The notes beneath the pieces are model-generated. The model worked only from the letters and a program-made list of their open reading frames with translations. It was not told where the DNA came from and ran no database searches. A stretch of DNA of 64,000 bases from Lepisosteus oculatus. Taxonomy: Eukaryota > Chordata > Actinopteri > Semionotiformes > Lepisosteidae. Location: the NCBI RefSeq assembly GCF_040954835.1, contig NC_090712.1:6829284-6893283 (forward strand). Reading direction: 5' to 3'. Below are positions 1-13,600 of the stretch, piece after piece; within the stretch, counting starts at the first letter, position 1, and the number at the start of each line of letters is the position of its first letter. Position numbers and translations under genes: made by a program.

Positions 1-1601
1 ATAGTATTCAGACCACTATTGAATAAATATTAACATACTTTACAGTCCTGACAGTCACTCAGATTCTTAGGAGAATGGGTACAGAAATAAATTAAATTGG
101 AAGCGTTAAACATGTTTTAGATAAGTTCTATAGTTTTTATTTAGACCTAATTACTGCTGTTGAACATTTAATAGATTTTCTTTTTTATAAAAAGCAGGGA
201 ATTGGTTGAAGTAACCAAGGAAAGTATGTGAATGAAAGTTTTTTTCACAAGACAGTGGTTTTTGCAGAAGAAACACAGTGTTGGAGGAATGAATGGAGGA
301 TTGTGTGAGAGCATTCAGCCCCTCAGTGACTATAGAGACTGGTACAGCAAGAAACGACCCCCCCCCACCCCAGTTTTAAAAGCTGGTACAAGATGATATT
401 TTATCAAGTGTCCACATAGGCAGCAAGCCGAGACATAACATTTGGAATAACACAGAGCTCAAAATTTTCATGTAATAGGAAGGTATGTAATGTCTTTTTG
501 TAAAAATGCTGATTGTATTAAAAATTTAATGAAGGCAACGACTGCCAGGTGTACTATTTTGCCATTTTAGAAACCTGCCCGCAAGTAATTTAATTTTTAA
601 AACATTTTCTAATTTATTTCCACCAGAAGGCACTTTAATGTAACATCTAATCTGGGGAGTGCCCTCTGGGCAGAATAAGAGCTGTGATGTTCGTTTTTCT
701 GGATTTCTCCTTTTAGTCATTGGGTTAGTTGATTGTAAAAACAGAAGATTGATTTAGAAAACTCCCAAGTAAATACAAATGCTAATGATTAGGTATCTTG
801 TCTCTTCCAGCTAGACAGAAGCAAAATATGAAATACAACCTTTAACACATGTTTTTCCATGCTTTAACTATGTGACCACACAGGTAACTACTTCGGTGTT
901 TTCAGTCTTTGCTTCTGTGCAGTGTTGTTGTGTAACGAATTTCTTGAATTTACTTGGAGGTGGCTTTAGAGTCTTGAATGGTCTATTCTGTCTGTCTATT
1001 TTCTGTCAGTTCTACTAGGAAGCAGTGAGGTTTAATTATGTACTGTATACTACTGGGCTTCTGACAGAAGCATTTCAGGTGCAATGTTATTCCATTATCA
1101 GTCTACTGTGAATTGATTTTGCAGCTTATAATTAAAGTCATTTGATGTTCTATGAATTGAAATGGGATGAGCTTTTCCCCATGAGTCACGTATCTGTGAA
1201 TTAGCCAGAGCATCACAGATTTTTGAATAGTCATTTGGCAACTCTGATCTTATAAAGAGAGTTTGCTGCCTTCTTTCCCCATATAAACCTCTCAGCTGTA
1301 TTACCAACAGCACCCAAAAGCAGGGTCAGTGTGTTTCTCTTCCCTCTGTCCACTGCTGGCCATCTAAGATTTCATAAAGCATTTCTTTATAAACTTCCTC
1401 TCCGCTACTTCATCTTATTCCATTAGATCCGCCAAGTGCAGTTGAAGACATTCACGTGATTGAAAGATATTCGCAATAACCTCACATTTCAGTGGGTCAT
1501 CTTGCCCGTGGAATTCACTCTCAGTGAAAAAGAAGGCAATCTTACGTCGTTCTGATGGTCTTAATTCCACTCGAGCAGCGCTAATGGCCCTTTCTTCCTA
1601 G
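1..1601 (+). other. STRN: STRN intron (upstream part)
   Basis: AT-rich sequence before the first recognisable striatin exon. No open frame in it resembles the missing striatin N-terminus (caveolin-binding motif, coiled coil, calmodulin-binding segment), so those exons must lie upstream of the window. A run of C at about 359-368 is the only notable simple sequence. Confidence 0.6.
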
Positions 1602-1769
1602 GTACCTGCAGGAGGTGGGCTACACAGACACCATTTTGGATGTGAAGTCTCAGAGGGTAAAAGCTTTGCTAGGCCTGGCCGGGGATGCAGGAGAGAAACC
1701 ACCGGAGAAGAACCCAGAGCCCATGGTGAACGGTACTGAGCCCTCCTTGAAGGGCAGCATCATGACTGG
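1602..1769 (+). CDS. STRN: STRN exon a (YLQEVGYTDT segment)
   Basis: Acceptor TTCTTCCTAG, donor GTAAGA. Enters with one base completing a split codon and leaves in phase 2. It encodes YLQEVGYTDTILDVKSQRVK and then a variable Glu/Pro/Asn-rich linker. The first part is the conserved striatin segment after the coiled coil. Confidence 0.92.
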
Positions 1770-4599
1770 GTAAGAACACCAGCGGACGCCCTGACACTCA
1801 CGCTGCAGATGCATGTAGGCAACACCTCCCAGAGTGGATTTTGTCAAGGAATCGGTTTGTTCAGTAAAAGCATAGTCATCCATGGTCACTTTGCTGATGT
1901 CATTCAGATCATCTCAGGATCCGCAGGAATGAATACAGTTTCATAAAATGTGCGGTATTGATTCTTTGTGAAAGAAGTATATGGTGGCGGAACACAATTT
2001 TGTCTTTGCATCCCCATGTAGCTGAATCCTAAGAACAGCCTGCTGTAAAATTCACTGCAGAAATAGAAGTATTTTACTGATGCTACTTTTTTGGGGGCGA
2101 AAGTTGTCTGAAAATCTAGAGCCAAAACTATCAGACGCTTTAATCTACATTTGAGTTAATGAGAATTCTCTATGAGGTTTTAATTATCCTTTCATCAACA
2201 TCAGTGAATGCAAACGTTGTACCCTTAATAGCATTTAATAGTATAAAAGGACTAAAATGGCATCATTCTGCACGAGAGCCTTTTATACAAATATTTACTC
2301 TAAAATGAAAATTGCCTGTAGCTTTCCAGAATAGGCATATTTTTCTTCTGTGCAGCGAAAAAGATTTTTTGAACAGTGAAATAACCTGGCTTAAATGGAA
2401 CTGGTTTCTATTCACTTCTTCATAAGCTTTGAGAATATCCTGAGTGTCAAGTTTACTGTTTTTGAAACCTTCATTATCACGTAAGCAACAGTTGCTTAAT
2501 GTATTGTTTGTGGCCCATGCTGATGACTAATAATGGTTTAATACACTGCGGCTAATGTCTAAAGAGCGTTTTATTTGCAAATTGTTTCTTTATGGCAGGT
2601 TTTGTTTTTCTTACTTGATTAGAAAATTCTGCACCAGCTCATAGTCACATTTTTCTAAAGATGACATTAGAAGAGAGGCCTTCACTTAGCTCAGTTTTTT
2701 CACAAATTTCCCCAATCCCAGAAAAACAGATCAGAATAAATTCTGTGACTTCCTCTGAACTGTATGGCACTTATGACCTTTAACCCTTACACCCTAACGC
2801 AGGAAGAAATGTCATTGTTGTGCCATTTGATTCTGATAACCTTTTCCCTTTATACAATAAAACCCTTAATGAATTGCTTTAAATGTCTGTATTTGTTCCT
2901 GACTGCTTTGCTGTGGGGAGTTATTGTGCATGTTCCCGTGCGTGAAGATCTGCCTGTTCTCCTTTCCTGATGGCTTTTACTCCTGTGCGATCAGGAAACC
3001 TGATTTGAGTGACTCAGCCTCAGTGTTGGAAGCCTTTAAATTCATTGAAAGTGCTGCTGCAGAGTTCAGTGACGAAGATGAAGATGATGACAGTGATGGG
3101 AAAGACAAGACAATTATCGATTCTTCGACGGTGAGTAACAGTACACTTCTAAAACCCAGAAAAGGGATCCATGTTCTTTTGCAGTCCTAAAAGACCTTTG
3201 CATTTCACCTTTACGATGCAGAGAGGCAAACTGTATGTCCTTCTTACATGTGGTGTTTTGTAAAGTACAAAGAAATGATACGGCATATAGGACGGGCCAA
3301 ATTCTAAAGCATAAGCATGTTCCATTAGTTTATTTAGCAATAGATCATGTAAGTGACTACAGTTTGCAAATAAAAAAAGCATTTCTCTGAATGATACATT
3401 TAATTCGACAATTTGATCTGATCTAGCAACATGAGCATATATTATAATTCTTTGTACAAAGCATAGTTTAAGTTGAAGCCAGTCCCATGACAATTCAAAA
3501 ATTGGGGCTAATCTTTTTTTTAACACATTACTGTAAGCTGCCAATGTGTTTCTACTGTATGTAGTTAGTAAATAAAATCAATTTGTCATCTAGGAAATAA
3601 AGATTTCCTCTCATGCAGTGCAGATTTTCTCACATTTTTGCATGAAGTAGAAAAAAATAGTTGCTAAGAAACCTGGAATGTTATGGTAGCACTGAGGAGC
3701 TTGCCTTTGCTGACTGTTTTGTGTCTCTGTGCGAAGATGCATCGTGGCTTCAGGGAGCCATTTTAAAATGTTGATTTTAAACAGAATTATTGACCGGCCC
3801 TGTGGGGATTGACTTTTTCTTCGGCCTCCTTTGCAATAAGAGTGTGTTTTGTTCACAGCAGTTGGCATTGAGGCCACTTCTAGCCAGCTCTGAGGTGTCT
3901 TGTTCAACTGTGAAAGGCTGGCTTCACACAGTCTTGCAGCAGGAAGCTCATAACTGCTTTACAGCAGTTTGTTTGTTAATGTTAAACAAAATTTCACTGT
4001 CACATCTGTGGCATTTCAGTTATGTTTTACAGTAATCCACCTCCATACTTCCTTAAGGTCTGCTGCAGTCACATTTATGCTCTCTTCATGGAACACTTTA
4101 ACTTGAATGGAACGTTTAACCTGAAGTATAATCAAGTAGGGACGCCTACGTAGTGTCTGGAATATTCCTTACGTGTGCAAGTATAGGTGTCTTTGAGCCC
4201 CATGTGCCTTGTCTGTAAAATACCTGCCTGTAAACTCAATGTGTGTAACTGTTAGAAAATGTGGAACGTATAGAGCTTTGCTTACTGTGCAGTGCACAGT
4301 TCTGTAGGGAAACTGAAAGACGTGTCACTGAACTTGAAACTAAATCTCTGACTTTTGGTGATTTTTTGGTGGCCGTGATTTTCTATCGCTGTTATGGAAT
4401 GCCCTACCTCTGAGTCTTCAAGAGGCAAATTCTTTGACTCTCTTCAAATCTAAAAACTCATCTTTTTACTAGAGTCTATGTCTGATTGCCCTACATTTAG
4501 TTCTGTCTGTTTTTGTTTAATTTTTTCATTCTGCTTTTAATTGTACTTTGTTTCTTCTTTATCACTATGTCCAGTGTCCTTGGGTTTGGAAAGTCACTT

Positions 4600-4630
<31 letters not shown>

Positions 4631-7600
4631 ATCACGTTTAAAAACCAGATTGTAAGGAAGAAGGTATCGGCCTCCCCATCGTCCTCCTCTGACATCAGTG
4701 ATGACCTGGACACAGAGGAGGCCCTGAAGGGCTTCGACTTCCTGGGGGGCTCTGATGACGTGGACAACTCTGTGGAGTCCAGGAGCGCGGGAGACGGCAC
4801 CGACTGGGGTAAGAAAGGCCCAGCCGTCCTGTCCCGTACTGTCGCCCACACCCTCCATGCGCTTCAGATCTGCTTCCCGAGTGCGAAACTAAAAAACATA
4901 GACAACACATACTTGCCACTCGCTGTAGCATTCTTATGGTTACCAGAATGAGTGTTGAATAAAGCAATGAATGACAAAAAGAAATACAATAGATGAGAAA
5001 GACAGTTCATCAAAAGTATATATCCTCTTGTTGTTAATGCCAATAGCATCAAGATTGTATCAAAAGATGAAAGACTTCCCAGTAACAGCTTTCTCGCCAT
5101 AATAAAATCACCTTGTGTTTAACCTGTTTTAATACTGCAAACCTTGAGAATGCACAGAAGATTTAAACAGTATAGTTTATCAATTGGTTGAATGGTAATA
5201 GAACCAGTAGTTCATTTAGTGGAGCCTCAGTACCGTAATCTCATTTTACTTAATGGTCACTTAATTGTGAAGTATTACAAGGTTACAGACAGGCAGAAAT
5301 TGAATTATGTTAAAAGACTTAAAACAGCTTTCATATCTCGCAGCCAGTTTACTTTTTATCTTCTTAACACGAGCCATTAAGCATCTGGCATCAAGCAGAT
5401 TAGCCATAAATCTCTTTTTTAAACAGAAAAAAACAAGCTCGTGTTTAGATTCTTTGTGTTCAGGCCTACTTTGTTGGACTTTCGGCATCCTGACACAGTG
5501 CAGAGGTAGAGAGCACTTATTAATGAATCATCATCTACAATGTGCAAGACAACTTAAATATTGTAGTGCTTCATTACCTCCGTTGCGTGAGTAGTTGTTA
5601 ATGGAGGTGTTCTCCCAGCATTTCGATTTCTGACCCATTCGCCAAGAAACCACCTGCTCCTAGCACAAATGTGGCAATGTGTTTTTCCTGTGAATTCCAT
5701 TTGTAGTAAAAATAACAGTGAAACAGCATTGAATGCTTTAAAAAGCAACAAAACATTATTTCTTACTAACCTTTTATATTATTCTTACATATTACTCTAT
5801 ACTGATATATTACATTTATTATACTTTAAGGACAATAAACCACAACAAACAGTCATTTAATTTTTTTGAACCTAGTATTTCTCACTCATCATTTGGTTGT
5901 TCAGCATTTTGTGGTAAGCTAGATAACACCGTCATTCATGTACAGAACCCAACACGATAAAAGAAAATATGCTCAAAGGTATATAGTAGTAGTGTCTATG
6001 TTTAGGGCAATTTTTTTTACCTTTTTATGGCCTGTCTTTTCGTTTAATGCTTTCACACTTTTCATTTACAGTACTGCTGCAAGTTAAGAAATTCTTCCTC
6101 AGAATTTTTTGGTTCCATGATGTGGTGAATTTGCAGCACTTCTGTCAAATCCATTTTTGTTTTTGATAAACAGTATGTTTTGTTCGTGTGCCTGCAGTTG
6201 TCTGTTTCATGCCTTGTCCCACATTAACCAGCGCAGCTGCCTGCGACATAAACCTTCTGTCCCATCCTCGTGCTGGTGTCTGAAGAGAATGAAATCGATT
6301 TTCTTCTTGCTTGTACATGTCAGCGCTGTCCTCGTAGCTCAATCTGGCCTCAGTCTGGCCGCGGCCTCACGCGCTTCTGCCAGGGGAGTGCCATTCGTCT
6401 TTCAGATCGGCGGGCAGGCTACGGTTGGCTCTCCCGTGGCGCTGTCACGTGTGTGTGTCCGAGCCTGGTCTCGCCCCCCGCATCCAGAGCCTTGGGAACT
6501 GAACAGGATGCCTTTGATTTGTCTCCCTGTTTAGAGAAGGACGAGCAGTGTCCCATGCCAGAAGCCTGGGATGTGGACCAGGGCTTGATAACCAAACTCA
6601 AGGAGCAGTACAAAAAGGAACGCAAGGGGAAAAAGGGGGTGAAGAGTAAGTCCACCAGGGCGGCGCCGCCTCCCTGTCCTCAGACAGACCAATTGAAAAG
6701 AAGCATTCTCTCCCTCCGTCCCATTTATTCTTCAGCTGCTCCTTCCGGCAGCTCTCTCACTCTCCACAGCTCGGCTTCCACAGTTCTGTTTTTGTGTTTC
6801 TTTACCATTGGTCTTCCGTTGTCACCGTTTAACGGTCCCTAGCGTTTCTCTGCTGTCGTGTGTTTATTTCTGTTCCTCGTCTTGGTCTCCTTTGCAAATC
6901 TATTTCTCACGGTCGTCAGTGTCAGAACCTACTTGCCTTGACACCAGGCAGTGTTCTGGCCATGTCTCTCCGCCTTGTGATTTCTTTTTAATTTGGTTTG
7001 GTTGTATATATATTATTATTATTATTATGATTAATCATTCTGAAATCTCTCCACATGGACACAAACTTTTACAAGGCAATATAGGAAATTGCCAATAATG
7101 CAAATGCAAATATTTTTCCAAGAACTGATTACTTGAATAGATTGCTTGCCAGTAAATGTTTGCTCACATTCTGGCACGACAGCACTTCACCAGATCCACC
7201 CTACTGTGATGGGGGAATTTAATGATATCATGCCTGATACATTGCTCGCTTTTGTATGAGGGCTTGTTTCTCATAATTTTTTATAACGTCCCATATGGAG
7301 TTTTGCAGCATGCGCATACATTTTCAAACATCCTGTCCTTTATGTCTGAGAGTATTCTTAGTCTGCAGTATAATCCTTTGCATTTGTCTACCAAGGGCTT
7401 TTTTTCCACCCATTATTTCTTTCCCTCCTGTCCGCTTTCAGGGCGTCTGCATCTTAATGCCTTTTCTTGCTCTTCAAATTATTATTTTTTCTCAGTTCAG
7501 TTTCTCTCTCCCCTCCCCCCACATTTCCAGCTGGGCCCAAAGCATTGTGGGTTGAAAAGAGCAGGAGGCGGAGTTCCCATCTGCATCCGTAGTCTTAGCA

Positions 7601-10600
7601 GTGGCTGTGTGGCCCTGCCCTGGCCAGTCAGCCCAGTCCGGGAAGGGGATGAGCACAGGGTATTGTCAGCCTCTGTGCTCACGCCTCAGCCTGGGTTTCT
7701 GTCGCCTGCGTCTCGCTTTCCATGCTGAATTGGATGGTGTATCTCCAGCTGCCAGCCCTTCTGATCTGTTGCTTTCCTTTCTGTTCTCATTCACTTTTTT
7801 TCCCCCCTTTCCTTTGCTCTGTGGTCCCCCTGGTAGCCCTCGGGTTGTCGCTGTCTTTTTGAAGTTCTAGAACGACGGTCACCCCTTGTCTCAGCGTGGT
7901 TAGCGAAAGATTCCCCTGTCCTTCCGCAGGACCCAACCGATCGAAACTGCAGGACATGCTGGCAAATTTGCGAGATGTGGAAGATTTGCCCCCCATGCAG
8001 CCTTCCGTGACCCCTCCCGCGCGACCCAGCATCCCCCGGCTCAATGAGCACGAACCCAACCACGCCGACGAGGGTAACCCTCCCGTTTCTTCCTTTCTCG
8101 CAGGCGGGATTGTGGGATCAGAAATAAAAGCGGAGCTCGAGCAGAACTCCCGTATGTCCTTTGTCTCATGTGGAATGAGCAGCATTGGAATGGCATTGGC
8201 GGCTGCAGACTGAAGCACTTTACTTCATCACCTAAATAAAAACAGATATCCACAGAATCCAGCCAGCGCCTGTAATATCTGAGAGAAGAGAGTCTCTTCT
8301 TTTGGAACAAGCTGTTATTTTGTTCCACAGTTGACATCAGCATGAATTTAAGCAATCTGATGTCAACAATATGTGGAGTATTAGTTTTGTTGTGTAATCA
8401 TGCAAGGGGTTTTATGGGTCTGTGGAGAACAGTTCATGGATTTTTAGAGCAAGTCAATATCGGGGCATTCGTTTGGGTTCAAAATCTGTCCAACCGTCAA
8501 TGGGCTGTTGTGTTGTTTTCCGGGTTTTATTTTTTCCTTCTTTTCCAGTGGAAGCGATGACGTTTCCCCCCACATCAGGGAAGTCTTTCATCATGGGCGC
8601 TGACGAGGCCATGGAGAGCGAATTGGGCCTGGGGGAATTGGCGGGCCTTACAGTCGCCAATGAGGCCGAGTCTCTGACGTACGATGTAAGTTGCTCAGGT
8701 GGGGGGCTGGGGGTGCTGTGTGTCTCAACAAGTGGTTGTGGCTTGAATCCAAAGCGCTGCGATCTTCAGCTTTATGCAAACAGTTGTGTACTTCAAATAT
8801 AAGACAAAGTATCCACTTCAAAGAAGCAGTGCTGCAACAGAGCATATACTGTAAATGCCGTGGTACTTGTTTTAGAAACCAAATGAACAGTTGTAGATTC
8901 TGTACCTATCCTCTCTTGAGCCTCGGCTCCCTGGGGAGAATGAGGAGGTACAGACAGTCTCCTCTGTGAACTTCATACCCCTCATGGTGGTTATTGTTTA
9001 AACACAAATTCTGCAGCAGCTCACAGGAGGTTTAGAGCTAGAGAAGAGGAACATTCCTCACTGGTGTTGTTTCAAGCCTGCAGACCCAATTCCAGTGGTT
9101 GCAGAGATCTGGCCAGCTTATCTGAGCCCTGCCTCTGTTGGTACTAAGCCAGTTTTGCCCCCGACACTTACCGGCCACACTTGGCTTGTTATCTTATGAT
9201 TTACTTTTTTTAGAATTTCATTCTGCCCATGCTGGCGTCTGGAAAAAAACTCCTCCTTTTGCCATTCCTCACCAATTTTTTTTTAAATGTGTGATTTAAA
9301 AATAAAACCACAAACCTGCGGCCAACCAAAAAGACAAGGAAACAACCTGCCAAGAATAGTCTTCCTACTTTGTGATTGTGTAGCTTTGTCACTCTAGTTC
9401 CTCTGGCAGTGCCAGTTGGAATCCTTAAGTAAAACAGTGCTTCAATCCCTAACTCTCTCTCTTCTGGAAGATATTGTGTCTGTCTGCCACACAGTCTATA
9501 TTGAATTCCTATTAAAGCAATAATGAAATCATCTTTTGTGATTCATCATTTGACTGGCCCTGACAACCTGCTGCTGACTTTATTGGTTAACTTTAATCTC
9601 TTTATTATTTTAAAAAACAAGCAAAGGAAAATAGCCAATAATCCTGATATTTCTATTAAACTCACACAAAGCATTGTTGCACTGTCGATAGCATCTAATT
9701 TGTAGTTATTGTAGCTTTATGTTCCTTCTTATTTCACTCCAATGACCTCTTTCTTTAAAACTTTAAGGGTAAGGAACAGAAAACAATGCCTTATTTATGT
9801 CAGAGATCTCAGTTTTTAATTCTGGGGTTTGCATTGTGCTCTGAATTGCACTGCCTGGTTCTTCAGACCCAGCATTAAGAAACCCAGTCTGAATGTTGGT
9901 ATAGAATGCAAAAAGCTTTGTCGTTTTTTTAATGAATTGAACTCTGTATCCAGTAAACCATTGCATCAGTGTCCCTAGAACAATGGTAGGCAGCCTTGGT
10001 GCTTGAGGATTGTAGAAATGTCTGGTTTTAATTCCATCTGTGCTCTCAGGTACTTCATTGAACCTATCAGTTTGTGAAACTGAACTGTTAGAACTGTTTC
10101 CAGCCATGTAGCACGTGGAGCTTTTTAATAATAATAATAATAATTGCTTACACTTATATAGCGCTTTTCTGGACACTACAGTCAAAGTGCTTACAGGTGA
10201 TGGGGATCCCCTGCACCACCACCAATGTGCAGCCCCACCTGGATGATGCGACAGCAGCCATAGTGCACCACTACGCTCCCCACACATCAGCTCTTAGTGG
10301 GGAGGAGAACAGAGTGATGAAGCCAGTTCAGAGATGGGGATTATTAGGAGACCATGATTGGTAAAGGCCTAGGTTAAATTTGGCCAAGACACCAGGGTTA
10401 ACAACCCTTCTCTTTTCAAGAAACACCCTGGGATTTTTAATGACCACAGAGAGAGCTTTACAAAGCCTTAGAAATGCCACAGGACTGGCGTTTCTCCCAC
10501 CTGCCCCGGGACCAAATGTCCTGCTCTCGCCCGCGTCTGTTGCATGGAAAATGCTGAAACGGAACCTGCAGGCCGAACCAACCAAGCTCTCCGCCTTTCC

Positions 10601-13600
10601 AGATCACCAACAACAAGGACGCGCTGAGGAAGACGTGGAACCCCAAGTTCACGTTGCGGAGCCACTTTGACGGGATCCGGGGGCTTGCTTTCCACCCCGT
10701 GGAGCCCGTGTTGGTCACGGCATCGGAGGACCACACCCTCAAAATGTGGAACCTGCAGAAAACCGCCCCTGCAAAAAAGTAAAATACTCCCTCCGCTTTC
10801 AAAAAAAGACATTATCGGACATAGCAGTTTGTGTAACGCTTCTGCAGAAAAACAAACTGCTTGCTTCGAGGCAACTCGAAAGTGTCGTCTACATGAATTT
10901 GTGCAGATGCTTAAAGCTAACATGAATCCTTTATGGTTTCACAGGCTTGAGAAGAACATTGATTGTAAAACACAAGTAACCATGTAATTTGCTTCTGCTT
11001 GTTGTTCTTCTGATGATGTGTTGAACAAAAGTGTTAAATTAATAGAAATGTAGGTTTAAGAGCACTGGAAACTTATTTGTTTATAATATGCATCTGCTGA
11101 TGGTTCATTTAAGTGTTCTCAGATCAGATCACTTTATTCCTTAGTATATTTTTGCTTTGTATCTGATACCCTGGTTTTAGGCTCCATGTGTAACCTTAAA
11201 ACTGGTTGTTTCCCTCTCTACAGGAGTGCCTCCCTAGATGTGGAGCCTATTTATACATTCAGGGCTCACAGGTAGGTCATTAAAAAGAATTAAACTTAGT
11301 AATGATGAACATACTTAATGATGAACTTAGAAGCTGTGTAGATCAGTACCGGTGTGGTCCATAGTGCTAAATATTCTTGTTTGATCACTGATTGACCACT
11401 AGTTCAACAACGGTTTCTTCATGTTGTCTTTTCCTGTATTTCCTGACCTTTGGCAGGGGTTCAGTGCTGTGTGTGGTTATGAGCACCAGTGGAGAGCAGT
11501 GTTTTAGTGGTGGGATTGATGGGACAATTCAGAGCTGGAATACTCCAAACCCTAACATTGATCCCTACGACTCATACGGTACGTATTGCTCTTCACATTG
11601 ACTGCTAAGACAGTCAAGAAGGGAAGATCCTACAGTATGTGCTCTCTGGTGGTGATGTGCCCTGTAGGCACATTTTTCAGGAGCAAGACCTACAGGTCCT
11701 CCACAGAGTCGGCACTGTCCTCGCTGATGTTCAGGTGTTGATGTGGGAGGGACCCTGTGGGCGGCGGTGTGTGCGTGCGTCACTGTGGGGGTTTGTTCTC
11801 GGCAGAGCCGTCTGTGCTGCGGGGAGCACTGTGTGGCCACACAGACGCGGTGTGGGGGCTGGTGTACAGCGCTGCTCACCAGCGCCTCCTCTCCTGCTCC
11901 GCTGACGGCACCATCAGGCTCTGGAATGCTGCCGACACCTCGCCAGCTCTTTCCATCTTCAACGAGAACAGAGGTACCAGCCCGGCGTGAGATAAGATCA
12001 ACTCTATCGCCCCCCCGGAAAAAACGTTACGGGCGTATTCTGTGCATCTGAATACATCACAGAACATTACAGATCCCATCTATTGCACATGCATGACTCG
12101 TTACCCATATGTATTACCCATACATAGCTTCTTACAGCATAGATGATTTACATTGACCCAACTGCATTTACCCTTGGCATTTATTAAATCAGTATTAACA
12201 GAAAAGGGAACAATGTATTGTTTATATCTATTTGATCTACATGCAGATTTGATCTACCTTTTTTATCTGCTTGATTTCAATCGAGGCCTGACATATTTGA
12301 GGAAAAAGTTATTTTGCATGTTGCCATGTGTATTTGGGTTATGTATCCTTAAATGCATGATATGTAATGTCTCTCACGAGTTTTCAAGAGGTTTCCGAGT
12401 GGTTTAACCAATAACCGAGCTGTCCCGTTTCTGCTGCAAATTCCAGGTTTTTGTGAGGCCGAGCCTCTGTCATGCCACTAGCCAGGACTGGGATCAGTTG
12501 GCCATTACAGGTTCCAAGGCTGTGACGAATGTTTTTCTATGGAAACCTTTTGTGTTGCAGAACTTGGAATTCCTTCGTCCGTAGACCTGGTCTGCAGTGA
12601 GCCCGCGCATATGGTTTCATCCTTCAACAGTGGCCAGACTGGGATCTTCAACATGGAGACTCGGCAGCTTGTGCTGAGCCTGGAGGCAGCTACTGATGGC
12701 GGTACGTGTGCTAGCAGTCCTTCCAGAAGACCCTTCAAGGGTATTGAGCAGCAGGAAAGGGAACTGAAAATCTCTCATTAAAAAAATCACCAAAGCATCT
12801 ATGCAGTACAAGCATCTGTTTGATGTAGAAGATCACAGTAATGGTAATTACATGCTGTTATTTTCAAACTTCTGTTGAACAAGAGAGAGCTCTGAACCTG
12901 CATTTTTAGGTTTTAATTTTATGTCTCTCCTACCATGATGTCAGAACCCTCTTGAAAGCATTGATGCTTTTCATACCAGAAGGATCCTCACTTTTCTCTT
13001 GTCCAAACCCTCTTTATTTCATACAGCTTCAGGCAAATGTGACATCTCTTTACATACATACAGGGAGTGGCAAAGGCAAAGCACAACGTTAAACTGCCAC
13101 GTGGAAAGGAGGTGTCCTCTCTGCCACATTCTCGTTGTTGTCTTCCTTGAGGACAGAGATGATGAAACCTTTCTTTCGTTGTAGACACTCCTTGTCAGAT
13201 AAACAAAGTGCTGAGTCACCCTACCCTCCCCATCACCATTACAGCCCAGGAAGACAGACACATCAAGTTCTTTGACAACAACACAGGTACCTGGCCGGCA
13301 CTTCAGTGGAAGTCTGGGAGTTTTATATTTTTCCCTGCAGTCCCTGGGAGATGAAAAGAACAGATGGACTATGGAATAAATTTCTTAATGGGCACCATTA
13401 GTCTGACACAAATGGAAGGGAGCAGCTTTCCTGATAATTAAGTCTAGGATAGAAACTGCTGTTAATTAGGCTTTGGTGTATGAATCAGATTTGAAAGAGC
13501 TGCCGAGCCCCAGATATTTCTAAAGTTCAGCATGTTTGATAGGCTACTGGGAGTAATTTCCTGTTGGATATCAAAGGAAATATGGTAACAAAACGTGTAG

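Noticed and set aside
1098..2125. Several short minus-strand open frames near the first STRN exon
   Set aside because: Random short frames in intron sequence or opposite the STRN exon; no domains or splice context.
4601..4626. Tandem AAT units as a possible CRISPR-like array
   Set aside because: A plain trinucleotide microsatellite forming a LINE tail; the genome is a vertebrate.
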